A DNA stretch of 64,000 bases from Brasenia schreberi (GCA_036023115.1 JAYKKT010000059.1:2136501-2200500), one strand, 5' to 3'; shown: positions 47,938 to 61,049, numbered from the stretch's first letter. A program made the numbers and translations. Notes: generated by a model not told the origin, from the sequence alone.

Positions 47938-50900
47938 GTTCATCATGACATGAGTGCTCCTTTGTCTCATTATTACATATTTACTGGCCACAACTCCTAT
48001 TTAACTGACAATCAGTTAAATAGCGATTGTAGTGATGTCCCCATCATAAAAGCATTGCAGAGAGGTGTGCGGGTAATTGAACTAGATTTGTGGCCCAGTT
48101 CCAAGAAAGATGATGTAATTGTTCTTCATGGAAGATTTGGACTAACTAAGTGTTTAGACTCTAGTGGCACATCCAAAATTGTTGGGCTAATTTAATGTGA
48201 TACCAACCTTGTTTTCTGGTTTTCTAGAACTTTGACAGCGCCGGTGGAACTCATCAAATGTCTGAGATCCATCAAAGAGCATGCATTTTCTGCTTCACCA
48301 TATCCTATCATTATAACTCTTGAGGACCACTTCAATGCAGAACTCCGAGATAAAGTAGCCAAGGTGATTTGTCGTGTTGTCCAGTAACCCGTTCTCACAG
48401 TAGAGCCTTATATCTTGCTTCTCATTCTGTAAACTTCTGAAATTATTTATGCGTCCTGCTTGAATTGCCTTCTTGCAGATGGTCATCCAAACTTTTGGTG
48501 AGATGTTGTTTTTCCCTGAGTCTGGAACGCTACAGGAATTTCCTTCTCCAGAATCCTTGAAGTATCATGTGCTGATATCAACTAAACCACCAAAAGAGTA
48601 TTTGTAATCTAATAATTTCAAGGATAATGGATCACAAAAGGCTAATAGATCACAAAAGGAAGATGATGAGGACTTATGGGGAAATGAGGCTCTGGATGTT
48701 AAAGAAGAAATTGAAGCCAATAGCAAGGTGCGCAGTATCAACATGTCTTCTCTTTTAATGTTTCCAGCGATCATCAGATTATGATAGTGCATAATTATTA
48801 CAACCTTGAAATTATTCTTGTCAGAGTGATGTTAATGCATTAGAGAAATACTCTGATGGAGATGACACCGAGGACGATGGCCAGAGGCTTTCCCAGAGCT
48901 TACAGGAAGTTGCGTCTGAATATAGACGTATAATTACCATTCATGCAGGGAAGCTGAAGGGAGGAATGAAAAACTGGCTAAAAGTTGAAGCAGACAATGT
49001 TAGGCGTCTTAGTTTGAGTGAACAAGAAGTGGCAAAGGCAGCATCTACTCATGCAGCTGACCTGGTCAGGTATGCATCTCCCAAAATCTGCGTAATCTTT
49101 CATCGCAAAGTATGAAGGATCATATTGGTTATCCCATTTACTATTACACCATGTACCTAAACAAAGTACTTTTGGGATTCCTATTTTATTCTTAGCAGAT
49201 ATCCTTCCACTTATCTGTCTTTTCTTTTCCAAACTCATTACATTAAAAGGATTATTGAATTTGTCAAGGACATTACTTTCTTTCATTATTCTAGTTGTAC
49301 CCATTCTTTGACTCTAATTGTTTATGATTCTTTTAGGTTCACCCAGCATAACCTATTGAGAATATACCCAAAAGGCATTCGTGTTGACTCCTCAAACTAC
49401 AATCCTTTCATTGGATGGATGTATGGAGGTCAGCTTGTTGCTCTCAATATGCAGGTGAGCTTCCAATATTTGCATCTTGTCTCTCATGAAGCTGTCAAAT
49501 CCACATAATCCACTTTACAACTTTTCCATGTTATTTCATTTTAATTCTAGACATTCTTTCAATTATCTTCTTTAAATGTAGCATCCGTATTAGATTTTCC
49601 ATCAAAGTAATGCTTTGTGTCCATCCTGCACACCTTATGGTTATTCATGGTGTCAAATGTGCACAGGGTGGATGCCCGACCTATGGAACACCTCCCTTTT
49701 TGAAAAGTTGAGTGCCCTTGAACTGGTGTGGGTCATGTTAGGAGATTATAAAATCCCACGGTCTTTTCACAACTTAAGGTTGTTACCGTTGCAATTTCCT
49801 TATCTCAAATGGATTGATTATATTTCTGAACCTTGAGTTGTAGTCAAATGTTCAAAATGTAATAGGTTCTGCTCTCTGCAGAAAAATCAGCATTGATCTT
49901 AACTAGCATTTTACATGCCAACCTTGACAGAAACTGTTGGCAGTGGAAGTTTGTTCCCTGAACGCCAAAACAGATTCTTTTATGAAAAAGATTTGGACTA
50001 AGAGTGTAATAGTATAGCAGTTCAATTTTTCTCTCTTTTCTTTTGGCAGTAGATCTTCAGCTCTATCCCATGAAAAACAAAGTATGAACTTAAGGGCTAC
50101 CATCTATTAGGTGACTCTGTTAGCTAATACATTGAGTTGAATGCTGGAGAAATTTCCTTTCCTGTCTGTTTATTATTGTGATTGACCGACCTAATTTCAA
50201 GTGCTTGTTGGTATCCAACAAGATCTGCCAGATGGGTTTTCAAGAACTTTTTCTCTTTTCAGGGGTATGGTAGGTCACTGTGGTTAATGCATGGTTTTTT
50301 TAGAGCCAATGGAGGTTGTGGATATCTTAGAAAACCAGATTTTCTGTTCAAGACTGGCCATCATGGTAAAGGTTTTGATCCTGAAGAGAAGCTCCCTGTC
50401 AAGAAAACTTTGAAGGTAGTTTAAGCTAAGGCTTACTGGTATTGCATAGCTTTTTCGATAGTATCCTTATATATGGTTGATTGTTTCGTGTTATTTGGCA
50501 GGTGAAAGTCTACTTAGGAGATGGGTGGCAGCTGGATTTCAAGAAAACACACTTCGACTCATACTCCCCGCCTGATTTCTATACAAGAGTATGAATTTTT
50601 CTCGCTATTCTCCCTACTTGGTTTTGGTCAAGCATATAGCTGTCTCTGCATTTCAAGTCAGAGACTATCTTATTTTCACTTTATCTCGTTGTAAGACCAG
50701 AACGAAGCTCAGGTGTGGGGCCTTGTTTGTATATGATATCAGAAACATAGTGAGACTTGAATTAACTGTGATAAGAATCAGTGGCTTAATCTCGCGAGCT
50801 GATTAGCAAAATGTTGCGAAGTTAGCTAGTTTAGCATGACATGTCATACATACACCCAACGTAGGAGTCCAGATATTGATCCAGCTCAATTTGAATGGAA

Positions 50901-52098
50901 TAATTCATTTCTATCCTATTTAAACTTTTTTCCCTGTTTAAGCCTTTCATTTGTATTACTTCTTGTACCCATTTCATGTACTGGTAACTCTGATCTAGGG
51001 ACCCTTGCTCCTCCTCCCAGGGCCAAAAGTTTCTACTTTTGTTTCCTCTGCTGTGTCTTTGCTTTTCATTTCTGATTGGAATTCCCTCCTCTCAGACCAG
51101 GACCAGTGCTTTGTTACTTTAGATTCTTAGACCTCAAAGCAGAGGCATTGAAATGCCTTGTTGGGGAGCCTCACGCGCTTCGCAAATGGTCCTTGGACTT
51201 TTACAAAAAGGAAACAGAAAAATCAGGTTTGCAAGCACCATACTTGATTCTTCAGGACATTGGCAAGGAAATGTTTAACAAATTGAATGCTTTCAATTGC
51301 AACTTTAGTGTTTCATCTTGGGGACTGTTCTAAACCTGTCAGATGGGTGCGGGTAACAAGAACATTTTCGAAAATCATGTGTGAGAACACGGCTCTCTAT
51401 AAGTGTTATTCATAATTATAATCATGTCTTTGATAATATCTCATAAAAGTATTCAAGACTACCAAATACATAAGAAAAACATTAATACGTGAATCAATCC
51501 ATACACTTTTCATGAGTAAACTCACATATAAGTTAATAATTGGTCAATATTCATGAATAGTGGCTTAGCACTAAGAAATATTAGACGGTACCTAGTTAGG
51601 CATGAAAAGTACGGGGGTCGAGTATCGGAGTGTCTGACAGGTGCAACATCCTGGTATAGAAGTGTCTGACATAGTTCTAAACCCAACCTCTACTTAAATT
51701 CGATCCTTTAATGGCAGAATTCAGTGACTAGTTTCAAATGCCAGCGATCTTCTACTACTTACAATTGCAAAAGGTAACTACCTCTGCATTTAATTTTTGA
51801 ACAGGTAGGCATTGCCGGAGTACCAGCAGATACTATAATGAAGAAGACCAGGACGATCGAGGACAACTGGTCACCAGTTTGGGATGAAGAGTTCCAGTTC
51901 CCACTAACGGTGCCGGAGTTGGCATTGCTTCGGGTCGAAGTGCACGAATACGATATGTCAGACATGGATGATTTTGGTGGGCAGACATGCCTATCTGTCT
52001 CGGAATTGAAGCCTGGAATCCGAGCAGTGCCCCTTTTCGACGAAAAGGGTGAGAAATTTAAATCTGTGAAGCTTCTTATGAAATTTGAGTTCTGTTGA
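47938..52098 (+). pseudogene. PLC: phosphoinositide-specific phospholipase C, X-Y-C2 exons, probably disabled
   Basis: Eight exons: 47938-48134, 48228-48363, 48479-48727, 48825-49069, 49337-49454, 50263-50415, 50502-50588, 51805-52098. They would encode a plant PI-PLC from the X domain ([26 protein letters not shown]; catalytic His, Glu and Asp kept) through Y ([29 protein letters not shown]) to C2 ([26 protein letters not shown]). The enzyme family hydrolyses PIP2 at the plasma membrane. Faults: an in-frame TAA at 48605-48607 in the X-Y linker (KEYL*SNN), an exon-1 donor AG|ATTTGG in place of GT, and no EF-hand exon. The other exons join in frame, with normal splice sites. Probably a young pseudogene; a truncated product cannot be excluded. 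Confidence 0.8.
51076..51333 (+). other. unassigned protein-like open frame in a PLC intron
   Basis: An 85-codon frame lies inside the PLC intron 50589-51804. From about residue 17 it reads like real protein (FLDLKAEALKCLVGEPHALR, KWSLDFYKKETEKSGLQAPY, LILQDIGKEMFNKL). I do not recognise the family, and it is not part of PI-PLC. It could be a captured exon or a processed-pseudogene fragment. No flanking splice pair was worked out. Confidence 0.3.
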
Positions 52099-52309
52099 GA
52101 TGCCAACAATGGCCTACTAGTTCGGTCTCGCATCCACCACAAAAGGTTTTATGCAACTCAGAATGTAATTGTTGTATTGGTTATGAGCACGCCTTCTTGT
52201 GGTTTGTGCTGTGAAACATCAGTTGTTGATGTAGTGAAATGCATGTGGCCTGTACTACCAGTGTGCTTATATTCCCTCTGAAGGCTGCTATGCACGGTGA
52301 GCAAGAGTA

Positions 52310-52430
52310 ATAATGTGAGAGCATTAGCTCACCTGGTAGGGGCCTCAACCCATAAGATGATGGTCGTGAGTTTGATACATGGGGTAGGGTAGCTTCGATC
52401 CCCCGTTGTAAAAAGAAAACGACGAAGAAC
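52310..52430 (+). mobile_element. tRNA-derived SINE
   Basis: An A-box-like TTAGCTCACCTGGTAGGGG and a B-box-like GGTCGTGAGTTTGATAC are 35-40 nt apart, followed by a short body (TCGATCCCCCGTTGT) and an A-rich tail (AAAAAGAAAAC). This is the clearest of the SINE-like pieces in the window and defines the layout used to call the others. It lies about 210 nt after the PLC stop codon. Confidence 0.55.
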
Positions 52431-54040
52431 GTATAATGAATGTGTTTAAGTTTAGTTACAACATAACAACTAACCCTTTTTCAATTGTATTCGATGTTAC
52501 ACTAATAGTTAACATAACTTAAATCACTCTTTATTGTGTTCTTGCACCTTTTGTGTTCTTTCTCTTTCAATCATTTTCGGAATTAGTTTCTTAGACCTTT
52601 TTACTCGAGCTTTATTTATTAATAATTTTTTTAATTTCTCAAAACTGCAAAACTTGTGATAGATTATCACATCACCTTAGTTAGTTGATTTTCACACTCA
52701 AGCTCTTAACATGCTAAATTTATTCACAGGAATCGTTCATGAATGAGCACACATGGACCTTGTGCACAATGTCTCCATATGTCAACTTTGTTTCGTAGAT
52801 TTATATCACAAATATGCAGCCTTCCATGTTAGGAATTACTTGACTATCATTATCGTTCATGCGATTAATTTGACGGTAGTGATAAAGTCGCCCATCCTAT
52901 GTCGTATTTAATAGGCTCAATCTTCATGGTTTGTACGATCGCACAAATGACACATATTGTCGAGTAGAATATGGCATTGTGAGGTTGTCTTTAACAACTC
53001 CCAGTTTCTCAATCTCTCTCTATAAATATATAAATATAAATTTTAGACTTTGTTTTCAATGTGATTTCAAACATTGAGGATAATAAAACAAATTTTAAAA
53101 TTAGGATGTTTTTGTTATGATTTAGGAATCAAATCAAGTGATTTTAGATTGGAAAAATTGGAAATCTAAGATTTTTATTAAGGATCCATTTAGAGAAATC
53201 TATTCGGTTTAGAGTTGTTTGGACTATGATTTTCATGCAATTTAAACGGTTAGTTTGCAATTGGTAATAATATATATTGGTTTAGGTGCAAAACGAAATC
53301 ATATGAAGAGGCTGATTTTGAGCTGAGTGTATAATGATGGATTTAAAGATACTTTGAAGTAGGTGAATGTGATCTCTCAATAACACCTGAAAATCCACAG
53401 TAAAGTTGTGAAAGGACATAGACTTTCTAATAGCCCACGGTAAAAGCTGTGCTCTACAATCACAGTCCACAGTCTGAACTGTTAGATACTTTTTATGGCC
53501 CCTTTGCCCTTTGAGTTGTGGAGCTTTATTAGAATTAAACACCAGGAAGCCGTGGGAACCATCTTTCAAGGTTACAAAGATCTGTTTTGATCCTTCTATT
53601 ATATCAAAATTTAGAGAGAATTAACCTTCTATTTTTTCTACTCAGTGTCTGCTAATTATTCATGTTCCCTTCTTTTATTTATATTCCGCACTTCGCTATT
53701 AAATTTATTTTCAAATATAACAGATTGAGATTTTAATTGTTTTTTTCTTTTTGCCTTTGAATATGTTTTCAACGTCCTTTTAATATGATGCTTGTTATAT
53801 TATACACTTGACAATGACTTCCTTAACATGACTCCTAGCAAGTCAATTAAGCAGCTTAAAAGATTGCAAATTAAGACGTGAGTAGTTTCTTTATTATTTT
53901 TGTTTTAAATAATTACGTAATATTTGTATCATGGTTGTAAATCTTGAATTATGAGGAAAGTGTTTTTATTCATGTTAGTTATAGGATGAATTCTACATAG
54001 TGTTTGCTACTGTGAATGGTGTCAATAATGGTCCGACCGT

Positions 54041-54137
54041 AGTATGTCAGGTCAATGAAGTAGTCACCCCCAAACTATGAAATGGTAGTATGTCAGGTGT
54101 AGATGCAATGAAGTAGTCACCCCCAAACTATGAAATG
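54041..54137. repeat. local tandem duplication, two units of about 44-50 nt
   Basis: AGTATGTCAGGT..CAATGAAGTAGTCACCCCC AAACTATGAAATG occurs twice in a row. The second copy has a 6-7 nt insertion (GTAGATG) after AGGT. Otherwise identical, so the duplication looks recent. Confidence 0.85.
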
Positions 54138-54598
54138 TACTACTATGAATGTTGTCGGTGCCATGTGGTGAATGTAATTCTCAAGTTAGTTCATTACATT
54201 TATATTTAAATTCATAATTACTTGTCAGTGGTTGTGTTCTAAACTTATTTCTATCTACTTATTTAGATATAAAATCGAGCTTAGGGTGATGGATAACACC
54301 GATAGTGCTACATTTGAAATGTTGGATTATGATGCATGTTTTATTCTAAAAAAATCATGCTCTTACTTGTTTGAATGCATTCAAAAGGTAAGTATTTGTT
54401 CTGTTAAAAATCAATTTAATATGATAATATGTATATGTTTGTTACAAATTTATTTGTGATTTTGTTATTTTGAATTAGAAACGGAGGTCCAATTGGTCAC
54501 CATCCTGAATTTCAAGAATTCCTAATAAATGTAGATATCGCTCCTTTTTAAGGTATAAGTCAAGACAAAAGTTATCAATCATTTTGAACATTCTTTTC

Positions 54599-54667
54599 AA
54601 GATTTGTTCTTATCCTTCCATTATTTCTAGGTTTCCAAGATTTGTTCTTATCCTTCCATTATTTCTA
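54599..54667. repeat. local tandem duplication, 31-nt unit
   Basis: AAGATTTGTTCTTATCC TTCCATTATTTCTA occurs at 54599-54629 and again at 54637-54667, separated by GGTTTCC. Confidence 0.85.
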
Positions 54668-55639
54668 AATTCGTAGATTCTAATCCTTCATTCTTTGCTA
54701 ATAAGGTCAAAAAAATTACTTGGATCCTTTCTTCTTTTTGAATTGTCTACTATGTTATTATTTTTTGTTTTTATAATTTATCTTCTTAGGAATAGGAATT
54801 TAATAATTTATTTTTTTATCTTTGAATCTATTTCTAGCCCGACATTATCTCGTGAGATTATCTCTTGGTGATACATCTTCAAGTATTGAGTTTTAAGATG
54901 TTCAATCATCTGTTGGTAAGGTTTACAAACTTATTATGCTTTGTTTACAATATTTATTAATTATTTTTAATTATCATGATGTGTTCATTAAATGTTTGTT
55001 TAAATTATGGTTTTGTAGGACTTGATGCAACATTTTCAATGATAAAGATATATGTCTTAGTAGTCAAGCTAAAATACTATGCCCAATCTCACTCCTACAA
55101 AAAGAGTCATGAATGTGTTTCGAATGGTTTCATTGGTGGATTGTGATATGTTAAGCACTAAGCCGAAAGATGCGAAGATTGAAAATTATATGTAGTAGGA
55201 GTAATTTGAAGGTGGAATGGAGTACATGTGGGCCCTTCTTTCTTCTTTTTTTTATTCTTTTTCCCCAGATATTTATGTTAAAATATGCTTTTGGTTGTGT
55301 TTTGATGTAAGTGGTCTTTGTGGCGACATTACATTATGAATGAGATATGTAAGTTTCTTTAATGTTAATTCCTCATCTTTGTGTTTTGTCAGAATTTGCT
55401 ATTATGATGTTTAAGTGTTGGTTTTGTGTTCTACTTTTTAACATCATTATCACACTATGACAATTTTACGGGAATGATTATGTCTTTAATTTTGCTATAA
55501 TTTATATTTTAGTAAGTTTCATTGATGTTTACTTATATAATTAAGCTTTTCATGGTTGATTAATCTTGTTAGTAACATACTAATGAAGTACTATAAGTTG
55601 AAGTCAAGCTTTTACTATACAATTTTTCATTATTTTCTT

Positions 55640-55685
55640 TTTATATATACTAAACATTACTTTTATATATACTAAACATTACTTC
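55640..55685. repeat. local tandem duplication, about 21-nt unit
   Basis: TTATATATACTAAACATTACT is present twice in succession. Confidence 0.8.
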
Positions 55686-55860
55686 TTATAATTATATATA
55701 ATAAAATACGTTTTATATCAAATTCAAATAATTTAATAATTAGTTATATTACAAAATTTAGTGTAACAATATACATGTGTAAATTTAATAATTTTTCATT
55801 ATCTCTGCGTTGCACGGGTTTATATATATATATATATGTCAACACTCATTTTTTTTTTCA

Positions 55861-56940
55861 CCTCACACAATTAGGGATGACAATTTTACCCGCCTCCGCC
55901 GGTACCGTGGGTAATATCCGTGATTTTGGAGCGGTAATACCCAAGTAAATTTTCCTCGCGGATATAAATACTCATTTAGTGTTATCCCCATTTAATAAAC
56001 GGGGCTAATTGGGGTAGTTCTCCCTCGTTGTAGATTTGATTAGGAGACAACGCCCAGAAAATGACGAACAAACAATAGCCTCGAGACGTGTGAGAAGACA
56101 CGTCCTCAAGGATTTTATCGCACGGTGTGCGAATCCCCTGGTGATTTAATAAACAGCCTGGCGTCCCCGTGGAGACCGAGAAATTTGCGTAATGAAAGAA
56201 AGAAATTTGTAGTTAACCCAAGAAGAGAATGTTATTTTTCGAAGAGGTAGAGGAAACGTATAACAAGATGAAAAACACCGTCGAAAAGGTATTTAAAGAA
56301 GGTAAGAAAGAGCCGTTTAGAAAAAATAGAAAACAACGTTAGAAAAAATGATCTAAGTAGAATAATAACGTTAGAAACGGATTTGGTTGTTGAAAACTAA
56401 TTGAAACGTTAGGAACAAAATCAAGCCCGTTTACCAAGTCAGCTTGGACTTCTTCTAAAACATCATTTTTTCAAGAAGCTCAAAAAAATTAATTAAATAT
56501 TTCACAAAAAGATTTTGGGTCTCATGATATCACGTCAAGTACAGTGGAGGGCAAATCGATGATTTGTACTAAGCCATGAGCCTCCAAATACATCATTTTG
56601 TACACGCGTGGAGCCCACCACCTCATTTGTTTCAAAACTTACAAAGCGATTTATAAACAAAACACAATATTGATTTATAAACTCTTTAAAACTTTGAAGG
56701 CTATTTGTAAGAGCCAATGTATGCTAGACATAGACTTTTGAAATATCAAAGCTAAAACAACAACAATCAATCCCCACATATTTCAAAAAGTTTAAAGAAA
56801 TATTTAAGAAAATTTTAAAACAAGATTTTTCCCGGGTTAACACCATGAGTGTAGATGCATCGAATCCGGGTGTCTTTTGACTATGAACCAGACCTAGACG
56901 GGATGAGACATAATATACAAGAATGAGTTGGTGAAGTAAA
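55861..56940. other. repeat debris, possibly the 3' LTR region of the next copia element
   Basis: The left edge TTAGGGATGACAATTTTACC followed by a GC-rich CCGCCTCCGCCGG resembles the left end of the candidate MITE at 8822. From about 56040 the sequence precedes (in plus coordinates) the copia element read on the minus strand, and could be its 3' LTR. I could not pair it with a second copy. Confidence 0.25.
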
Positions 56941-59900
56941 CTTCTATGAACCAAAAACACTTTACAGTGTATATTAGAGGTCTCACTACCACACTACACC
57001 CCCACAATTCTCGCCGTTGTCGCCGTGTTGCGCTAATAGGCCATGCGCGCTACCGGTAATTCATGAGTGCTCTAGAGATTTGCCATAATCTCACACTTGA
57101 CACAAGTGGCCCCACTTGACACTCATATAGGTGATTTCATAAAAGCTTTGTATGCTCGCATAAATCATACACCACCCATAAGTGATAAAAAATCATTAAA
57201 AGCTTTTAAGCTTATCTTCTCAATAATGCAAGCCTAGCACATCTCACACCATATAGAAGGGATAAAGTTATTAGTGCTAGCAGAACTAACAAGTTGACTT
57301 GTTTTTACCCATATGAACCTTCTTCATGGGATCTCTAATCACAAAGGCTGGGTTACCATCACCGTTAATTTCAAATTCGCTAAGTCTCATTCCCTCGATG
57401 TTTCATATATTGGTTTCCTCCCAAACGCTTTGTCGAGGATCGGCCAAGTTCACTTCCTCGACTTCACATAATCAATTGATATTGTTCCATCTTTTAGCAC
57501 CGCTTTACCACATTATGCCTCAATTGTATATGTCCTGTTTTTACCATCAAGGTCTTATTCTTTGCAATGGCTATCACGCTGACAATCACAATGCATTCGA
57601 CATCGATGGTGTTGGTTTTATTCCTAAAGGAATATTTGCCAAGAAGTTTTTTAACCACTCGGCCTCACTATCGCCCAACCCGTGAGCCACAAACTCGACT
57701 CCATAAAGTTGATCTTGCAATTATAGTTTGTTTGGCCGATCTCCAAGTAACCCACTAAGTAGATTTTCACCTTGAATCTGAGTCAGTTATATCGACTCAA
57801 TCTCCCCACAACATATGCTATGTCCTGGTCTCGAAAAATTCATTAAATGTAATAAACTTCCAATAATTTGGGCATACTCAGATTGAGCAACGAGAATCAC
57901 CTCTATTCTTTTTAATTGAGAGTTAGAATCATAAAGGGTACTCTTTGGTTTCGAGTCATAATGACCAAACTTTCTAAGAAGTTTCTCTACATAATGTTCT
58001 TGGGATAGTGTTATACTATCACCCTTCCTTATGATCTTGACTCCTAGTATTACACTTGCTTCACCCATGTCTTTCATATCAAACTTAGATGTAAGAAAAG
58101 ATTTTGTTCTTATCACAATATCATTACAAGTACCAAAAATAAGCATGTCATCCACATATAAACATATGATTACACATTCACCATTCATTAATTTAGTGTA
58201 AACACATTTATCAACTTCAATAGAAGTAAAACCATCATCAATCAAAATTTGATTAAATTTTTTATGCCATTGTTTTGGCTTGTTTCAAACCATATAAGGA
58301 TTTGAGAAGTTTACAAACTTTATTTTCTTGACCACGAATTACACATCCTTCAGGTTGTGTCATATAAATTTCTTCTTCTAAATCACCATTTAAGAAAGCG
58401 TTTTAACATCCATTTGGTGAATAACAAGTTTGTAAATTGAAGCCAAGGCTATCAAAATCCGAATTGAAGAAATTCTAGTCACAGGGAGCAAAGGTATCAA
58501 AATAATCAATTTTTGCATTTTGATTATAGAGTCAATTTCATCTTGTATAGCTTCTTTCCATAAATTGAGCATGCATCTTAAAATTGCTTTAAATGTTTAC
58601 TAGATCACTTTTCATATTATAGCATAGTGGTGCATGACTATCTATGGAGTCTCTTGTTCCTTTAACTGTGAAACATAAAAGAAATAACGCATCCATATGT
58701 TTTTATCTTTCTAATTCGGCAATTACTTCAGGCTAGGAAACTTTCTAATATATCTTTATTTGATGCATTATTATCTAGAGATCATGTTCATTTCCTTTTA
58801 AAATGAACAATTATTCTTCCAGTCTTAGAATTGAGTTAAACCTATCTTTTTTTAAAAATTGCATCCCTTAACTCAATTACTATATTATATAGATATTGAG
58901 TCATTGAATTCAATTACTAGGAATCTATATCCCCTTTGCTATTTATAGCATATCCTAAGAAGATACATTTAATTTCTCTCTCACCCGATTTCTTTCTTTT
59001 TGGGTTTCAAGAATCTTTTACTTTTTGCTCTACAACCCCACACTCTTTAAGCTATTCGAGGTTAGGCATATAACTTTTTCTTCCGTAGGTTCATATGTGG
59101 TGTATTTACAGGATCCTTTTATTTGGGATTCTATCTGACACATATAACATATGTCGAGTTAATATAACTTCACCTGCGAATAGTTCTTGGTCTTTGGTAG
59201 AAGCAAAATAGGACTGACACTCATAAGTGTTCACCATTTCTTTTAAAGTTCTTATTTTTTTTCTTCCTCGGCTACACCATTAGATTCAAGTGGGGAAGGG
59301 GGAGTATACTTATTGATGTATTATTCCACAAGGGCTTTTCACAATAACTTCATTAAAATAAGATATATCTCACCACCATTATCGGACCTTTAACCCTTTT
59401 ATGAATGTCTAATGTTGTGAGTGATTCCTCTACTTCGGCCTTATAGGAAGACTTTAAACATATCTAACACTTCATCTTTGTTTCTATGCATTAAATAAAT
59501 CTTAGTGTATGCTTAGTGCAAGTGTTCTATGAAGGTCACGTAATATTTTTTACCACTACCTGTTAATAAATAACCATTTAAATCTCCTAGATCGGTATGA
59601 ATTAAGTCTAACACCTAGAACTTTGAGACTCACCTTGTTGAAAACGAGAAAGACAAGTTATTTTTAGTTAACTTACAAGTTCAATACAATGTATCTGAGT
59701 ATTTATTTGGTTTCTAAGCATACATGTAGATCGCGAGAAATTAAACGAACTTGTGCTAATTTTTTGAAATTACAGAAATATTAACATGTCTAATCTATGC
59801 TATGCCACATATCAAACGAAGTCAATCAAGTATAGCGAGAAGATACCAACTTTTATTAATAACATTTCGTTTGAACACGCTTCACAAAGAGTACCTTTCC

Positions 59901-60290
59901 AAACAGACTTACCTTTTGTATCAACATAGCCATCTACCTCTCCTCAAAATGCATTATTTTTTGTCATTCTTATCTAAGTCGGTCGAATGACACTTTAATC
60001 AGCTTTCCCAACAATGATCTGAGAAATCAAATTGGCCTAATATTAGGCACATGGAGTACATCATTCAAAGCCAAGAGTCTTCCCGGATGTGAGCTTTAGA
60101 AGAATTTTCCCTTTTCCTTCATGCTTGATTCGAGAATCTCGAATACCTGAGTTCTTCGTCGTCCTCTCTGAAGTGTAGGAGGTAAAAGCATCTTTGTTCC
60201 CACAAATGCTCGGTAGCACATAAAGTCTACCCTTTTGTTGTTCAAGTCGGATATCATCTCTTGAAGGAAAATAGCCATTTTGGTAGGATA
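56941..60290 (-). mobile_element. degraded Ty1/copia element (PR-IN-RT-RNase H)
   Basis: Read on the minus strand. At 60100-60278 and below is a protease/pre-integrase piece (LALNDVLHVPNIR), followed by integrase debris with many stops. RT is the best preserved part (57787-58245: KCVYTKLMNGECVIICLYVDDM with the catalytic YVDDM box, FDMKDMGEASVILGVKI, YAQIIGSLLHL). RNase H is broken (about 57400-57750, GHIQLRHNVVK, LADP). Near 57000-57015 a purine-rich GAGAATTGTGGGGGTG may be the polypurine tract. Gag and the 5' LTR are not recognised. It is a different copia lineage from the ones at 15-20 kb and 34-38 kb. Confidence 0.8.
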
Positions 60291-60628
60291 AACTTAAAAT
60301 TGTAGGAGTTGAGCTCTTACAAGTGGCATGGTTCTTAAGTAATTGGCACCCGAGAGATCAAATTTAATACCATAAAAAAGAGTTAGGAACACCTTTATGA
60401 TACAATGAATACCCTTTATTTATCTTACACAAATGCAACGAAGTCGTAGAGAAATTGGTAAAACAAAGATAACGATATTACAAACCCAATTAGCACTACC
60501 ATTGGACTTGCAAGCTCTCTTGGAAACTAAGTTGAAAAGAACTCACACAATGAGAGAAAAATTGGATGAATCTTATTTAAAATACCACTATATATACACA
60601 TGATGAAGATATAATTCGTGATATGTAA

Positions 60629-60905
60629 TTAATGAGCATAATTATCACTCAAGAAAGTGGATACTAAATGCTCAAGAGTTACATCCATTTCATGTGCTTC
60701 TAATGAGCATATTATCACTCAAGTAAATGAGTCTTTATGCAAAAGAAAATTCTCAAGAGTTACAGCCACTAAATGTGCGACTAATGAGCATAATTATTAC
60801 TTAAAAGTGACTCTTAAGGGAATGATTATTAATGCCACAAACATGATTGAAAATGCTAATGAGTTTTAGCCACTACATATGCTACTAATAAGCACAATTA
60901 TCACT
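60629..60905. repeat. degenerate tandem repeat, four units
   Basis: The word TAATGAGCATAATTATCACT recurs with changes at 60629, 60701, 60782 and 60886. Each recurrence after the first is preceded by a GAGTTACAGCCACTAAATGTGC-like phrase. The spacings are 72, 81 and 104 nt. It may belong to a retroelement LTR, since it lies beyond the 5' side of the copia element at 57-60.3 kb, but no second copy was found. Confidence 0.7.
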
Positions 60906-61049
60906 TAAATAGCTATTAATGTCACAACATGGTTGCACCCATAACCTTCACCAAATATATATTTTGGTATTTTAAAAAATACACTCAAAAGATTTTCTCT
61001 CTGCAGCCAAATCAGTATTATATTTGGATTTTACCATCAGACATCAGTA

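Larger units (their letters stand above)
52431..55860. other. AT-rich intergenic region, no gene recognised
   Basis: About 3.4 kb with no recognisable coding or RNA gene. Holds three small local tandem duplications (54041-54137, 54599-54667, 55640-55685). The short open frames (53282-53569 minus, 54232-54459 plus) show no known motif. Confidence 0.4.

Noticed and set aside
54041..54137. CRISPR-like array
   Set aside because: Only two directly adjacent units, no spacers, and a plant nuclear context.
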